Under the pieces are notes generated by a model. That model had not been told where the DNA came from. It made no database searches and worked only from the letters and a program-made list of their open reading frames with translations. A program made the translations under genes and the position numbers. From contig NZ_JAJOMA010000001.1 in the NCBI RefSeq assembly GCF_021129235.1, forward strand, positions 372,001 to 436,000: a DNA stretch of 64,000 nt, read 5' to 3'. This stretch comes from Kineosporia mesophila (GTDB lineage Bacteria; Actinomycetota; Actinomycetes; Actinomycetales; Kineosporiaceae). Numbering within the stretch: the stretch's first letter is position 1; each line of letters opens with the position of its first letter. This document shows positions 9,164 to 17,522 of this stretch, piece after piece.

Positions 9164-9544
9164 TCAGTTGAACGTGATGTCGCCGACGGTGTGGGCCTGG
9201 ATCAGCCGGCCCACCTGGGCGTCGCCCGAGACGGAATTGTTGACGCCCCCGGCACCGGCGATCTGGATGTCACCGGTCGTCTTCTCGTGCCACTGACCCA
9301 AAGTCCGGGCGAACTCGGGATCGTGCGCCGCCGCGTCCACCATGCGCCCCGCCGCCACCTCGATCGCCGCGGGGGACCCGCCGGCGGCCGCCTCCAGGGC
9401 GGTCGTGGCCGGAGCCTCACGCCCCAGCAGACGCTGCGTAGTGGCGGTCAGGGAGTTCCACGCGCTCTTGCCCGCCTCGCCCGCCGCACTGCCGAGCAGC
9501 GTGGTCAGGAGGCCGGAGAGCGCGGTGACGGTGAGCGGGTCCAT
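9164..9544 (-). CDS. Small protein with C-terminal N-x-V-x-G...Q motif, divergent from STAND ATPase
   Basis: This 126-aa protein starts at ATG 9544 (GGGAG 5-6 nt upstream). An alternative ATG at 9592 lacks an SD. The N-terminus is helical (LTVTALSGLLTTLLG). The C-terminus reads GGVNNSVSGDAQVG, then LIQAHTVGDITFN. The same kind of N-x-V-x-G-x-N/V-V-Q-x-G element begins the divergently encoded NB-ARC protein at 9675. In actinobacteria this motif often marks proteins linked to STAND ATPases and effectors, so I infer the two proteins work together, perhaps by stacking their motif regions. No catalytic residue is visible. Confidence 0.6.
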   Translation of the reverse strand: MDPLTVTALSGLLTTLLGSAAGEAGKSAWNSLTATTQRLLGREAPATTALEAAAGGSPAAIEVAAGRMVDAAAHDPEFARTLGQWHEKTTGDIQIAGAGGVNNSVSGDAQVGRLIQAHTVGDITFN

Positions 9545-9674
9545 CGAGACTCCCGGAGGCGATATCGGCTTCATCATCCCAGTTGTGCCCATCTTCCGGC
9601 CCTAGGATAGGACGGCACGTGGACTCAAGGGTACGCAGCGTGAACATGCTGTGCCGAGAACGGGGATCTCGCCG

Positions 9675-11789
9675 ATGCCGGAAGACGACGCCGTCAGCAA
9701 TGTCCTGACCGGCTCGACGGCGAACAACGTCGTGCAGGTGGGCTCGGCGCAGACGGTGAACCTGACCATGCTGCGCGAGGTGCCGCCCGCCCCTCCCGCT
9801 CCGTACCCGGTGCCGCCGGCGCCCCGGTTCTTCATCAACCGCACGGCCGCACTGGGCTGGCTGAACGAGCGCCTGGAGACCGGGCCCGCCGACCCGTCGG
9901 AGTCCGGGCCCCGGCTCATCGTCTGCCGGGGGCGGCGCGGCATCGGCAAGAGTGCCCTGGTGCTCCGCGCGGTGGACCGCACCCGGGCGGAGTTCCCCGG
10001 CGGCCACCTGTTCGCCGAGCTGGGCCCGCAGCAGCACCGGGGCGGCCTGCCGATGTCCGACGTGCTCGGCCGGTTGCTGCGTCAGCTCGGGGTCGACGAC
10101 GCGACGATCCCGGCGTCCACCCCGGAGCGGGCCGACCGGCTGCGCAGCCTGCTGGCCCACCGCGGGCGGGTGCTGATCCTGCTCGACGACGTGCGCGAGG
10201 CCCAGCAGGTGCGCTGGGTCCTGCCGAACACGTCCGACTGCGTCGTGCTCGCCACGACGGACGTCTCGATGGGGGAACTGGTCATGGACGGTGCGGAGTT
10301 CCTGACGGTCGACGCCCTCGACGAGACCGCCGGGGCCGACCTGCTCCGCCGCATCGCCGGGCCGGACCGGTTCACCGACGCACCGGCCGTCGCCCGGCTC
10401 GTCGAGCTCTGTGAGGGCATCCCCCTGGCCCTGGGGGCCGCGGCCGCCCGGCTGGCGGAAGACCCGTCGCTGAGTGTGCCCGCGTTCGTCGCCGAGCTCA
10501 GTGACGAACGGGCCCGCCTGACCGGGCTCTCGGTCGACGGCGTGCCCGTGGTCGGGGCCGTGTTCACCGCCGCCTACGACGACCTGCCCGACACCGCCCG
10601 GACCGTCTACCGGGCGCTCGGCCTGCTGCCCGTGGCCGGTGAGTTCGACACCGGTCTGCTCGCGGTCGCCGCCGGGCTGAACCCCGGGAACACCCGGGCC
10701 GCCGTCGAGACTCTGCGGGTCCGGCGTCTGGTGGAAGCCGTTCCGCAGCGGCCCGGCCGGTACCGGGTGCACGGTCTGGTGCGGTCGCACGCCTGGCACC
10801 TGCACGGCAGTACCTCACCCGACGACGTGGCCCGGGCGATTGCCGGTTACCAGCTGGCGGCGACGGCCCGGGCCGACCGGCTGCTGTTCCCGAGCCGGCT
10901 GCGGTTCACGCCGGAGTCCGCGCAGGAGTTCCCCGCCCGGGGTGAGGTGACCACCGCGCCGTTCAACGCGTCCACCGCTCTGGACTGGCTGGATCGCGAA
11001 TGCACCGGACTGGTCGCCACGATCCGGTCCCTGGCCGACCAGAACCGCTCCGAACTGGACGATCTCGCGTGGATGACGGCCGAGAGCCTGACCGCGCTGT
11101 TCCTGAACCGCCGTTACCTGGCGGCCTGGTACGAGACCGGCACCCTGGGGGCGCGGGCGGCCGAGCGGGCGGGACGGCCCGACGCCGCGGCCCGGCTGTG
11201 GAGCCTCACCTCCCGCGCGATGACCGACCTGGGCCGTCACGACGAGGCGGAACTGGCCACCGCCCGGGCGATCACGCTGGCCTCGGGCTCGGTGCACCTC
11301 CAGGCCTCGGTCTGGGAGTTCCGCGGCCGGGTGCTGGAGCGCACCGATCCGGGGGCGGCGGTGGCGGCCTACGAGCACTCACGGGATCTCAACCGGCAGA
11401 TCGGTGAGCAGCGGGGCGAGGCCCTGGCCCTGTTCTTCCTCGGCCGGTGCCTATCTTTCGCCGGTGATCAGGAACGGGCCGGAGCGGTGCTGACGCAGGC
11501 TCTGGAGAGTTTCGCGACCGCGGTGAAGGGTGGGCCCGACGTGCGCATGCAGGCCCGGGCCCGGGCGGCGCTGGGTACGGTGTTCCGGCGGCAGGGTGAT
11601 GTGGATTCCGCGGCCGGTGCATTGAGCACAGCGCTCGCGGAACTCGATGCGGCGCAGGTGTGGTCGTACCAGGTCAGCATCCTCGACGAACTGGCCGAGC
11701 TGGAGTCGGAACGGAGCCACCCCGAACTGGCGACGGCCTACCGCGAGCGGGCCGTCCGCGTCCGTGCTCTGCTGGAAGGGTCTCACTGA
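9675..11789 (+). CDS. STAND (NB-ARC) ATPase with C-terminal TPR-like repeats
   Basis: This 704-aa protein begins with a short motif region (NVLTGSTANNVVQVGSAQTV) and a Pro-rich linker. An NB-ARC nucleotide-switch domain follows, with P-loop GRRGIGKSAL at about residue 90, Walker B VLILLDDV, sensor-like VVLATTD and the GLPL-type motif GIPLALGAA. A winged-helix region (YRVHGLVRSHA) follows, then helical TPR-like repeats (DAAARLWSLTSRA, GDVDSAAGALSTAL). Such proteins are ligand-triggered switches used in regulation or defence. No DNA-binding or toxin domain is fused, so an effector must be separate. The start at 9675 is supported by GGGG 9 nt upstream; GTG 9651 is in frame. The 3' end overlaps the convergent gene by 7 bp. 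Confidence 0.78.
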   Translation: MPEDDAVSNVLTGSTANNVVQVGSAQTVNLTMLREVPPAPPAPYPVPPAPRFFINRTAALGWLNERLETGPADPSESGPRLIVCRGRRGIGKSALVLRAVDRTRAEFPGGHLFAELGPQQHRGGLPMSDVLGRLLRQLGVDDATIPASTPERADRLRSLLAHRGRVLILLDDVREAQQVRWVLPNTSDCVVLATTDVSMGELVMDGAEFLTVDALDETAGADLLRRIAGPDRFTDAPAVARLVELCEGIPLALGAAAARLAEDPSLSVPAFVAELSDERARLTGLSVDGVPVVGAVFTAAYDDLPDTARTVYRALGLLPVAGEFDTGLLAVAAGLNPGNTRAAVETLRVRRLVEAVPQRPGRYRVHGLVRSHAWHLHGSTSPDDVARAIAGYQLAATARADRLLFPSRLRFTPESAQEFPARGEVTTAPFNASTALDWLDRECTGLVATIRSLADQNRSELDDLAWMTAESLTALFLNRRYLAAWYETGTLGARAAERAGRPDAAARLWSLTSRAMTDLGRHDEAELATARAITLASGSVHLQASVWEFRGRVLERTDPGAAVAAYEHSRDLNRQIGEQRGEALALFFLGRCLSFAGDQERAGAVLTQALESFATAVKGGPDVRMQARARAALGTVFRRQGDVDSAAGALSTALAELDAAQVWSYQVSILDELAELESERSHPELATAYRERAVRVRALLEGSH

Positions 11790-13288
11790 GGGGAGATCTC
11801 GAGCTTCACGGTGATCGGGCCCAGGGTGACCCTCACCGGTCCCCGTGGGCTTCCGTGCTGAACCAGATGGTGCAGGGCGGCGCTGACCAGGGCGGCGTCG
11901 CCCGACCCGGTGACTCGTGACAGCTGTCCGCGCAGGCGGACCAGCACGGTGTTGCCCGGTTCGGCCACGGCTGCGAGGAATCGTTGCCGGGAGTGCTCTT
12001 CGAGCCATTCCCGGGTCTGCGCGGGTTCCCGGACAGACCGGGACAGCATCACCGAGGCGCTGTCGCGGCGGCCGAGATCGAGCTCGTCGTCGTAGGTGGC
12101 CAGATGGCTTGACGCGCGAACGACTTCGGGAAGGTAGGCGCCGACCGCGGCCGGGAACCGTTCGATCCGTAGGCTCCCGTCGGGTCGGGACGAGGTGTGC
12201 ACCTGGAACGACGCGACCGCGGCCGCGTCGACGTGCGCGGCCGGCCAGGCCCGGTGCGGTGTCTGTTCGCGTGGGGGCAGGCCGAGGGCGTCCAGAATCC
12301 AATGGTGGACGTCGTGGTCACCGGAGAACGCCGCGTCCCGGATCGCGGGGGAGACGGGGGATGCGTCTGACACCTGGTCGCGCAGGTCGGTGCCCCGCAG
12401 GCGGGTGGCCGACGAGATCAGGCGGTGCATCGGGGTTTCCGGAACCATCTCGGGTCCGCCGTCGCCGGTGAGCAGGATCGGCCGGCCGAGCGCGGCCGAG
12501 TAGAACGTGACCGAGCCATGGTCGCCGACGACCAGGTCGGCCGCGACCACGCTCGCGGGCCAGCCCTGACCGGCCGGCACCAGCAGCAGCCCGGCGTCGA
12601 GGGCCTCGGCCAGACGGGTGCGGATCTGCCAGTCCCCCTGGGCGGACCACAGATTCGGGTGAAGAGCCAGCGCCACGGCGAACTCGTCGGCGGGCAGCGC
12701 GGCGAGCAGGCGGGAGGGGAGGTCGGGTTGCCGGGTGAGCAGGGCCTGCTCACCCCAGGTCGAACTGATCAGCACCAGGCGCCGGGGGCCGACGTGCAGG
12801 GCTTCGCGGTAGAGGGTGCGCAGCGGCTGGCTGGCGCGCAGGCGGTCGAAGTAGCTGTCCCGGGTGAGCACTGCTTTGCCGGCGAGTTCCGGTGCCACGT
12901 GGCTCAACTGGGTGCGCTGCGATTCGTGGGCGATCGCCACGCGAAGGCCGGGACGGTTGGTGAGAGTCACCCCGGAGAGCCGTGGCGTTCCGTCCACGTC
13001 GCGCAGGTGCTTGTGAAAACCCACGCCGTGGGGGAGAAGCAGGATCGGGGTCTCGATGTCTTCCGGTATGGCGGTGTTCTCACTGGCCGTCAGGATCAGG
13101 TCGAAAGACTGCTTCTGCTGCTCGTCGTCGGTGAGAATCCGAACTCCCCTTTGGAGCAGCAGGTCTCGAGCCCCGTGACTGAACCGGGAGCGTTCGTCGA
13201 GCCAGAAGGAAACGGCGATCCGGTCGTCCCCCCGCAGCACGTCCAGTTCGTCGAGCAGACGGACGGCCGAGGTGATGGTGCGGGCCAC
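11783..13288 (-). CDS. CDP-glycerol glycerophosphotransferase-like protein (GT-B fold)
   Basis: This 501-aa protein reads from GTG 13288. An N-terminal Rossmann-like half (VRILTDDEQ, LLLPHGVGFHKHL) is followed by a nucleotide-binding half with VVGDHGSVTFYSAALGRP. That is the conserved D-x-G/S-S-V-x-F region of CDP-glycerol glycerophosphotransferases that build teichoic-acid-like polymers. Actinobacterial members of this group are often mis-named translation factors. The acceptor and the polymer are unknown. No flanking cell-wall genes confirm it. The 5' side carries eight copies of GGGAGCC ending 16 nt before the start, which could affect translation or the N-terminus (see repeat entry). Confidence 0.6.
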   Translation of the reverse strand: MARTITSAVRLLDELDVLRGDDRIAVSFWLDERSRFSHGARDLLLQRGVRILTDDEQQKQSFDLILTASENTAIPEDIETPILLLPHGVGFHKHLRDVDGTPRLSGVTLTNRPGLRVAIAHESQRTQLSHVAPELAGKAVLTRDSYFDRLRASQPLRTLYREALHVGPRRLVLISSTWGEQALLTRQPDLPSRLLAALPADEFAVALALHPNLWSAQGDWQIRTRLAEALDAGLLLVPAGQGWPASVVAADLVVGDHGSVTFYSAALGRPILLTGDGGPEMVPETPMHRLISSATRLRGTDLRDQVSDASPVSPAIRDAAFSGDHDVHHWILDALGLPPREQTPHRAWPAAHVDAAAVASFQVHTSSRPDGSLRIERFPAAVGAYLPEVVRASSHLATYDDELDLGRRDSASVMLSRSVREPAQTREWLEEHSRQRFLAAVAEPGNTVLVRLRGQLSRVTGSGDAALVSAALHHLVQHGSPRGPVRVTLGPITVKLEISPQ

Positions 13289-13304
13289 AGCGAGAACCGC
13301 CCGC

Positions 13305-13366
13305 GGCTCCCGGCTCCCGGCTCCCGGCTCCCGGCTCCCGGCTCCCGGCTCCCGGCTCCCGGCTCC
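13305..13366 (-). repeat. Heptanucleotide tandem repeat, 8 perfect copies of GGGAGCC plus 6 bp
   Basis: Eight head-to-tail copies of the 7-mer (GGCTCCC on the plus strand, GGGAGCC on the gene's strand) occupy 13305-13360, with a partial ninth copy to 13366. The array lies immediately upstream of the GTG start of the glycerophosphotransferase-like gene. Each unit contains GGGAG, a Shine-Dalgarno-like core. The unit length is not a multiple of three, and no unit creates a stop in any frame. Confidence 0.95.
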
Positions 13367-13586
13367 GTGACATTCTGCATTCTACCTAACCAAGAGTGAC
13401 GATGAGGGGGTGCTCCGCGAGTCACCTTAGTTTCCCGGGGTTCCTCCCGATCTCCCTGGGAGAAAAGAGGGGCGGGCCACCGGACGATACGGGAGGGGTC
13501 AAAGTACTTATTTTTCCGGATCCGACCCTTTATTGGTACCGAGCTGTGCACCATGGGTGGCGTTCCAGTACCTAAGGGGGGTCATC

Positions 13587-14399
13587 ATGCGCAGGAAAAT
13601 GGCATCGGTGTTGGCCGCGGTGGTCGCGGTGCTCGGTGTGGCGGCAATTCAGGCGGGACCGGCGGAGGCCGGTACCGGGCGGAGCCTCGAATACGTGGCG
13701 CTCGGCGACTCCTACGCGGCCGGGGTGGGTGCCCCGCCGTACGACCCGGCCAGTGGTGACTGTCTGCGCAGCCCGCTGAATTACTCCCACACCTGGGCCG
13801 CGGACCACGCTCGAGTCATGCTGACCGACGTCACGTGCAGCGGTGCCACGACGGACGACGTCCGGGCCGGGCAGCTGTCCTCACTCAGCCGCAAGACCCG
13901 GCTGGTCACGCTGACGATCGGCGGGAACGACAACAAGGGCTTCTCCCGCTCACTGCAGGCCTGCCTGCAGGGAACGGACGCCGACTGCGAGGCCGCCACC
14001 ACGGCCGGTTCCGAGTATGCGAGCACCGTGCTGGTCGCGGACCTCGAGGCGCTGTACCGCCAGGTGCGGCACCTGGCCCCGCGGGCACGCATCGTGGTGC
14101 TGAACTACCCGCAGCTCATCGACCAGGGCACGGGTAGCTGTGGCGTCATCAGCCCGAGCGTCTACCGGCGGGGCCTGATCGCCGACCAGATCACTGCTCT
14201 CGACGCCGCGGTCGGCACGGCAGCCCACCGGGCCCGGGTGAAACTGGTGGACGTCCGTCCCGACTTCGTGGGTCACGCGGCCTGCTCGGCCGACCCGTGG
14301 ATCATCGGCACGAACGTGCAGGCCCAGGTCGAGTGGTTCCACCCGAACCCCACGGGCCACGCCGCCTACGCGGCCGCCCTGGAGTCGGCCATCGGCTGA
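13587..14399 (+). CDS. Secreted SGNH/GDSL-family hydrolase (lipase/esterase)
   Basis: This 270-aa protein has a classical signal peptide (MRRKMASVLAAVVAVLG, cleavage probably after GPAEA). Block I is ALGDSYAAGVG with the catalytic Ser, block II lies near CSGATTDD, block III is TIGGNDNKG, and block V is WFHPNPTGHAAYA with the catalytic His (Asp three residues earlier replaced by Trp-Phe context). Several Cys pairs suggest disulfides, as in the Streptomyces scabies esterase / SCO lipase group. It probably hydrolyses an extracellular ester. AAGGGGGG lies 5 nt before ATG 13587. The AT-rich 13500-13540 region upstream is the likely promoter. Confidence 0.88.
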   Translation: MRRKMASVLAAVVAVLGVAAIQAGPAEAGTGRSLEYVALGDSYAAGVGAPPYDPASGDCLRSPLNYSHTWAADHARVMLTDVTCSGATTDDVRAGQLSSLSRKTRLVTLTIGGNDNKGFSRSLQACLQGTDADCEAATTAGSEYASTVLVADLEALYRQVRHLAPRARIVVLNYPQLIDQGTGSCGVISPSVYRRGLIADQITALDAAVGTAAHRARVKLVDVRPDFVGHAACSADPWIIGTNVQAQVEWFHPNPTGHAAYAAALESAIG

Positions 14400-14407
14400 A
14401 ACCCCCT

Positions 14408-14492
14408 CCGTGATCATGCAAAACCTCCCCGGAGTTCTAGAACAGTCTCACTGAGAGTTCTAGAACGCCGGGGAGGTTTTGCATGATCACGG
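14408..14492. terminator. 85-bp near-perfect palindrome, likely bidirectional terminator
   Basis: Arms 14408-14443 and 14457-14492 (36 bp) pair with a single mismatch (A14433 against G14467). The centre TCTCACTGAGA forms a further 5-bp stem, so nearly the whole 85 bp folds. Each arm holds AAAACCTCCCCGG or its complement, giving a T-run after a GC-rich stem on both strands. It lies between convergent genes (stop at 14399, stop at 14567), the right place for a shared terminator, though it is longer than most. Confidence 0.7.
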
Positions 14493-14566
14493 AAGCTGGG
14501 GGTGTTCTTGCCGCTGGTGGGAAACCCGGGTCGGCGGGAGGGGCGCCGACCCGGGTGGTTCACCGA

Positions 14567-16297
14567 TCAGCGGCGCGGCGCGGTTACCACGAGCGCGTCG
14601 CCGTCCGAACGCTCCACCTGGGCACCATTACTGGTGTCCGAGGGGGAGCTGACCAGCGTGCCGTTCACGACGGTGGCCGAGGAGCCGCCGCCGTCCAGGT
14701 TGAAGGCCTCCACCGCGCCGAGTGACTTCATCACCGCGGCGAAGTCGGGGATGCTCAGGCCCTGGCTGAGTTTCGACTGCCGGCCGTCGGCCTGCACGAG
14801 CAGCAGCCGGCCCTGGGAGTCGACGCCGGCACCGGTGCGGGGGTTGTCCCGCACGACCCAGCTGTAGCCCCAGGCCGCGCCGAGGGCGGAGTCGGGCAGG
14901 TTCAGCTCCGGGTCTTCGTGGATCATGCCCTCGGCCCGGACGTCGACCGAGACCTTGCCCTTGTGCACGAGCACCGGACCGCCGTTGACGACCGAGTCGT
15001 TCTTGCCGAAACTGACGCGACGGCCGCGCTCGTCCGTGACCTTGGTGTCGAGCGTGATCTTGGTGCCGACCGGGGCGTGCTTGCTCAGCCAGGTCGCTCC
15101 GGTGCCGATGCCCTGGAGCACGGTCGAGCCCTTCGGGACGGTGCCGCCGGTGCGCTCCTGCACGGCCGTGACCTTGCCCCTGGCCCCGACGACGACCTCG
15201 ACGCCCGCACCGGTCGGCAGCGTCGTGCCGTAATCGTCGGTGAAGCCGATGATCTCGCTGTCGTCGGTGCAGGTGAAGTCCTGCACCGGGCGCTGGGTCG
15301 GCACGTCGCCGCCCACGCCACCGCAGTTACGGATCACGCCGGGCGTGCGGTTGAGACCGTCCACCAGTTGCCGCTTCTTGCCGGCCTTGACCGAGAAATG
15401 GGTCTGGAGGTACGAGACCTCGGTGTCGCGGCCGCCGTCACCGAGCAGCAGCGCGGCCCTGCCGTTGATCGCTGCGCTCTTCACCTTGCCGTCCACGACG
15501 GACAGCCCGGCCGGGATGCCCTGGGCGCCGTCGGCGTCGGCGGTGACGAAGAAGCCACCGTTGACGGCGTAGATCGCGTTCTTGGACCGGGCCAGGGCCG
15601 TGGTGGTCTCACGGCCCGAGACCGCGGAGCCGAGCGTGGAGGAGACGTTGCCCTGGAACCGCTTGAAGTCGATGGTCAGGGACCGGACGACCCACGGGCC
15701 GGTGTTGTCCGGCCGGCCGTCCTGGCCGGTGAAGACGACCGCGGGGGACAGGCCGGCGGCGACCACGGCGGCGTACAGCGGGTCGGCGGAGGTCGGGGCG
15801 GCGTCCCAGCGGCCCAGCCGCAGGGTGTAGCCGATCAGCCCGCCCTTGAAGTCCTTCATCTCCGGGACCCAGTCGACCGCCTCGACGCGCGGCTTCCAGC
15901 CCTTGGCCTCGAGCTGGGCGGCCACCTCGCTGTTGGCCAGGAGCCTGCCGGCGATGGCGGTCGCCTCGGCCTTGGTCCCGAGCAGGGCCTTCGGAGAGTC
16001 CTGGTCGTTGTCGTCGGTGGGGTCACCGATCGGCAGGTTGATGCCGATCGTCCAGTAGTCCTTGGCCGGGTCCATCTTTCCCCGGGTGATCGTGGTCATG
16101 GTCAGACCCGGGGCGATCGTGGTGGTGGTACGGGTCTCGGACAGGCCGGACGGGCCGAGCGGCAGCTGCTTCGCCGTGCCGGCGTGGGCCGTGGGGGCAG
16201 CTGTCGTGGAGGCCGAGGCCGCGGGGGAGACGAGCGCCGTGAGCGACGTGGCGAGCACGAGTGCACCGGGTACCGCGGCGCGGCGGAGCGAGAGCAT
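14567..16297 (-). CDS. Secreted phosphodiester glycosidase (NAGPA domain)
   Basis: The protein is 576 aa from ATG 16297, which has GAAGGA 6 nt upstream. It has a signal peptide (LSLRRAAVPGALVLATS, cleavage after PAASA). An N-terminal region of about 130 residues contains a SPOR-like stretch (LLANSEVAAQLEAKGWKP). The NAGPA/DUF2233 domain at about 230-576 has AIYAVNGGFF and the signature NLDGGGSSATVV. NAGPA-family enzymes remove GlcNAc from phosphodiester-linked sugars; bacterial homologues act on wall polymers or exopolysaccharide. Substrate unknown. The promoter region carries two short palindromes (16341-16350 and 16360-16373). Confidence 0.82.
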   Translation of the reverse strand: MLSLRRAAVPGALVLATSLTALVSPAASASTTAAPTAHAGTAKQLPLGPSGLSETRTTTTIAPGLTMTTITRGKMDPAKDYWTIGINLPIGDPTDDNDQDSPKALLGTKAEATAIAGRLLANSEVAAQLEAKGWKPRVEAVDWVPEMKDFKGGLIGYTLRLGRWDAAPTSADPLYAAVVAAGLSPAVVFTGQDGRPDNTGPWVVRSLTIDFKRFQGNVSSTLGSAVSGRETTTALARSKNAIYAVNGGFFVTADADGAQGIPAGLSVVDGKVKSAAINGRAALLLGDGGRDTEVSYLQTHFSVKAGKKRQLVDGLNRTPGVIRNCGGVGGDVPTQRPVQDFTCTDDSEIIGFTDDYGTTLPTGAGVEVVVGARGKVTAVQERTGGTVPKGSTVLQGIGTGATWLSKHAPVGTKITLDTKVTDERGRRVSFGKNDSVVNGGPVLVHKGKVSVDVRAEGMIHEDPELNLPDSALGAAWGYSWVVRDNPRTGAGVDSQGRLLLVQADGRQSKLSQGLSIPDFAAVMKSLGAVEAFNLDGGGSSATVVNGTLVSSPSDTSNGAQVERSDGDALVVTAPRR

Positions 16298-16340
16298 ATG
16301 TGTTCCTTCGGGTGGGCCCTGAGATCCCTGGCCGTCGCAC

Positions 16341-16373
16341 AGTACGTACTTATTTGCCCAGCTATCAATAGCT
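16341..16373 (-). promoter_or_regulatory. Two palindromes upstream of the NAGPA gene
   Basis: AGTACGTACT (16341-16350) is a perfect 10-bp palindrome. AGCTATCAATAGCT (16360-16373) is a 6-2-6 inverted repeat. Both lie 44-76 bp upstream of the ATG at 16297 in a locally AT-rich patch, a reasonable position for operator sites. No regulator is identified. Confidence 0.35.
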
Positions 16374-16480
16374 TTCGGGTGTCTCGGCAATGAATTGCCC
16401 GTTCTGCCACCTCGGGGTCGCGGCCTGGGCAGCACCGTGCCGCCGGCCGGGTGTTCCCGGACGGCGGCGACGGCGGCGGC

Positions 16481-17509
16481 TCAGATCTTGGCCACGACCT
16501 GGTCCCGCACGGCGGGGATGATGCTCTCGCCGTACAGACGCAGGGTCTCTTCCTTGTTGTCGTGGTCGAGGTAACCGGCGAACTGGGTGGCCCCGGCGGC
16601 CTTCAGCTGCTCCAGCTTGGCGATGTGCTGCTCGGGCGTGCCGATCAGGCAGAACCGGTCGACGATCTCGTCCGGGACGAAGTCGACGTGGTCGTTGCCG
16701 GTCTTGCCGTGGGAGTTGTAGTCGTACCCGGTACGGCCGGCGATGTAGTCGGTGAGCGCCTTCGGGATGTCGCCGTCGGTGCCGTACTTGGCGACGATGT
16801 CGGCGACGTGGTTGCCCACCATGCCGCCGAACCAGCGGCACTGGTCGAGGGCGTGCCGGTAGGACGCGTCGGTACCGTCGGTGACGTACATCGGCCCGGC
16901 CACGCAGAACGACAGGCTGTCGGGATCGCGCCCGGCATCCGCCGCGGCCTTGCGCACCGTGGAGATCATCCAGGTGGCGATGTCCACGTCGGCGCACTGC
17001 AGGATGAACCCGTCGCCGACCTCACCGGCCGCCTTCAGCGCGAGCGGACCGTAGGCGGCCACCCACACGTCGAGCTGCGAATTGCGGCTCCAGGGGAAGC
17101 GAATGGTCGAGCCCTCGATCTCGACCGACCGCGAGTTGGCCAGTTCCCGGATGACGTGGGTGGCCTCGCGCAGCTGCTTGAGTGTGGTCGGCCGCCCGTT
17201 GGTGACCCGCACCGCCGAGTCGCCCCGGCCGATCCCGCAGATCGTGCGGTTGCCGAACATCGAGTTCAGGGTGGCGAAGGTGGAGGCGGTGACGGTCGCG
17301 TCCCGGGTGGCCGGGTTGGTCACCATCGGGCCGACCTTGATCTGCGCGGTCTGACTCAGGATCTGCGAGTGCACCACGTACGGCTCGAGCCACAGCACGT
17401 GCGAGTCGTAGGTCCAGAAGTAGTCGAAGCCGTGGTCCTCGGCCAGCCGGGCGAGTGACACCACACGGGTGGCAGGGGGATTGATCTGTACGACGACACC
17501 GAAATCCAT
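16481..17509 (-). CDS. F420-dependent LLM-class oxidoreductase of the pyrimidine-catabolism cluster
   Basis: This 342-aa single-domain (beta/alpha)8 luciferase-like oxidoreductase starts MDFGVVVQINPPA. It keeps the usual strand/helix landmarks (FDYFWTYDSHV, ICGIGRGDSAVR, VWVAAYGPLALKAAGEVGDG). It is the third gene of a minus-strand operon after beta-ureidopropionase and dihydropyrimidinase, 13 bp downstream of the latter. Members of this F420-dependent subgroup (TIGR03842-like) are regularly found beside dihydropyrimidinase. The exact reaction is not established. F420 use is inferred from the family. Confidence 0.8.
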   Translation of the reverse strand: MDFGVVVQINPPATRVVSLARLAEDHGFDYFWTYDSHVLWLEPYVVHSQILSQTAQIKVGPMVTNPATRDATVTASTFATLNSMFGNRTICGIGRGDSAVRVTNGRPTTLKQLREATHVIRELANSRSVEIEGSTIRFPWSRNSQLDVWVAAYGPLALKAAGEVGDGFILQCADVDIATWMISTVRKAAADAGRDPDSLSFCVAGPMYVTDGTDASYRHALDQCRWFGGMVGNHVADIVAKYGTDGDIPKALTDYIAGRTGYDYNSHGKTGNDHVDFVPDEIVDRFCLIGTPEQHIAKLEQLKAAGATQFAGYLDHDNKEETLRLYGESIIPAVRDQVVAKI

Positions 17510-17522
17510 GGGTCAGATCCTT

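Noticed and set aside
13305-13366. CRISPR or attachment site
   Set aside because: It is a simple uninterrupted 7-bp tandem repeat with no spacers, no tRNA and no integrase nearby.
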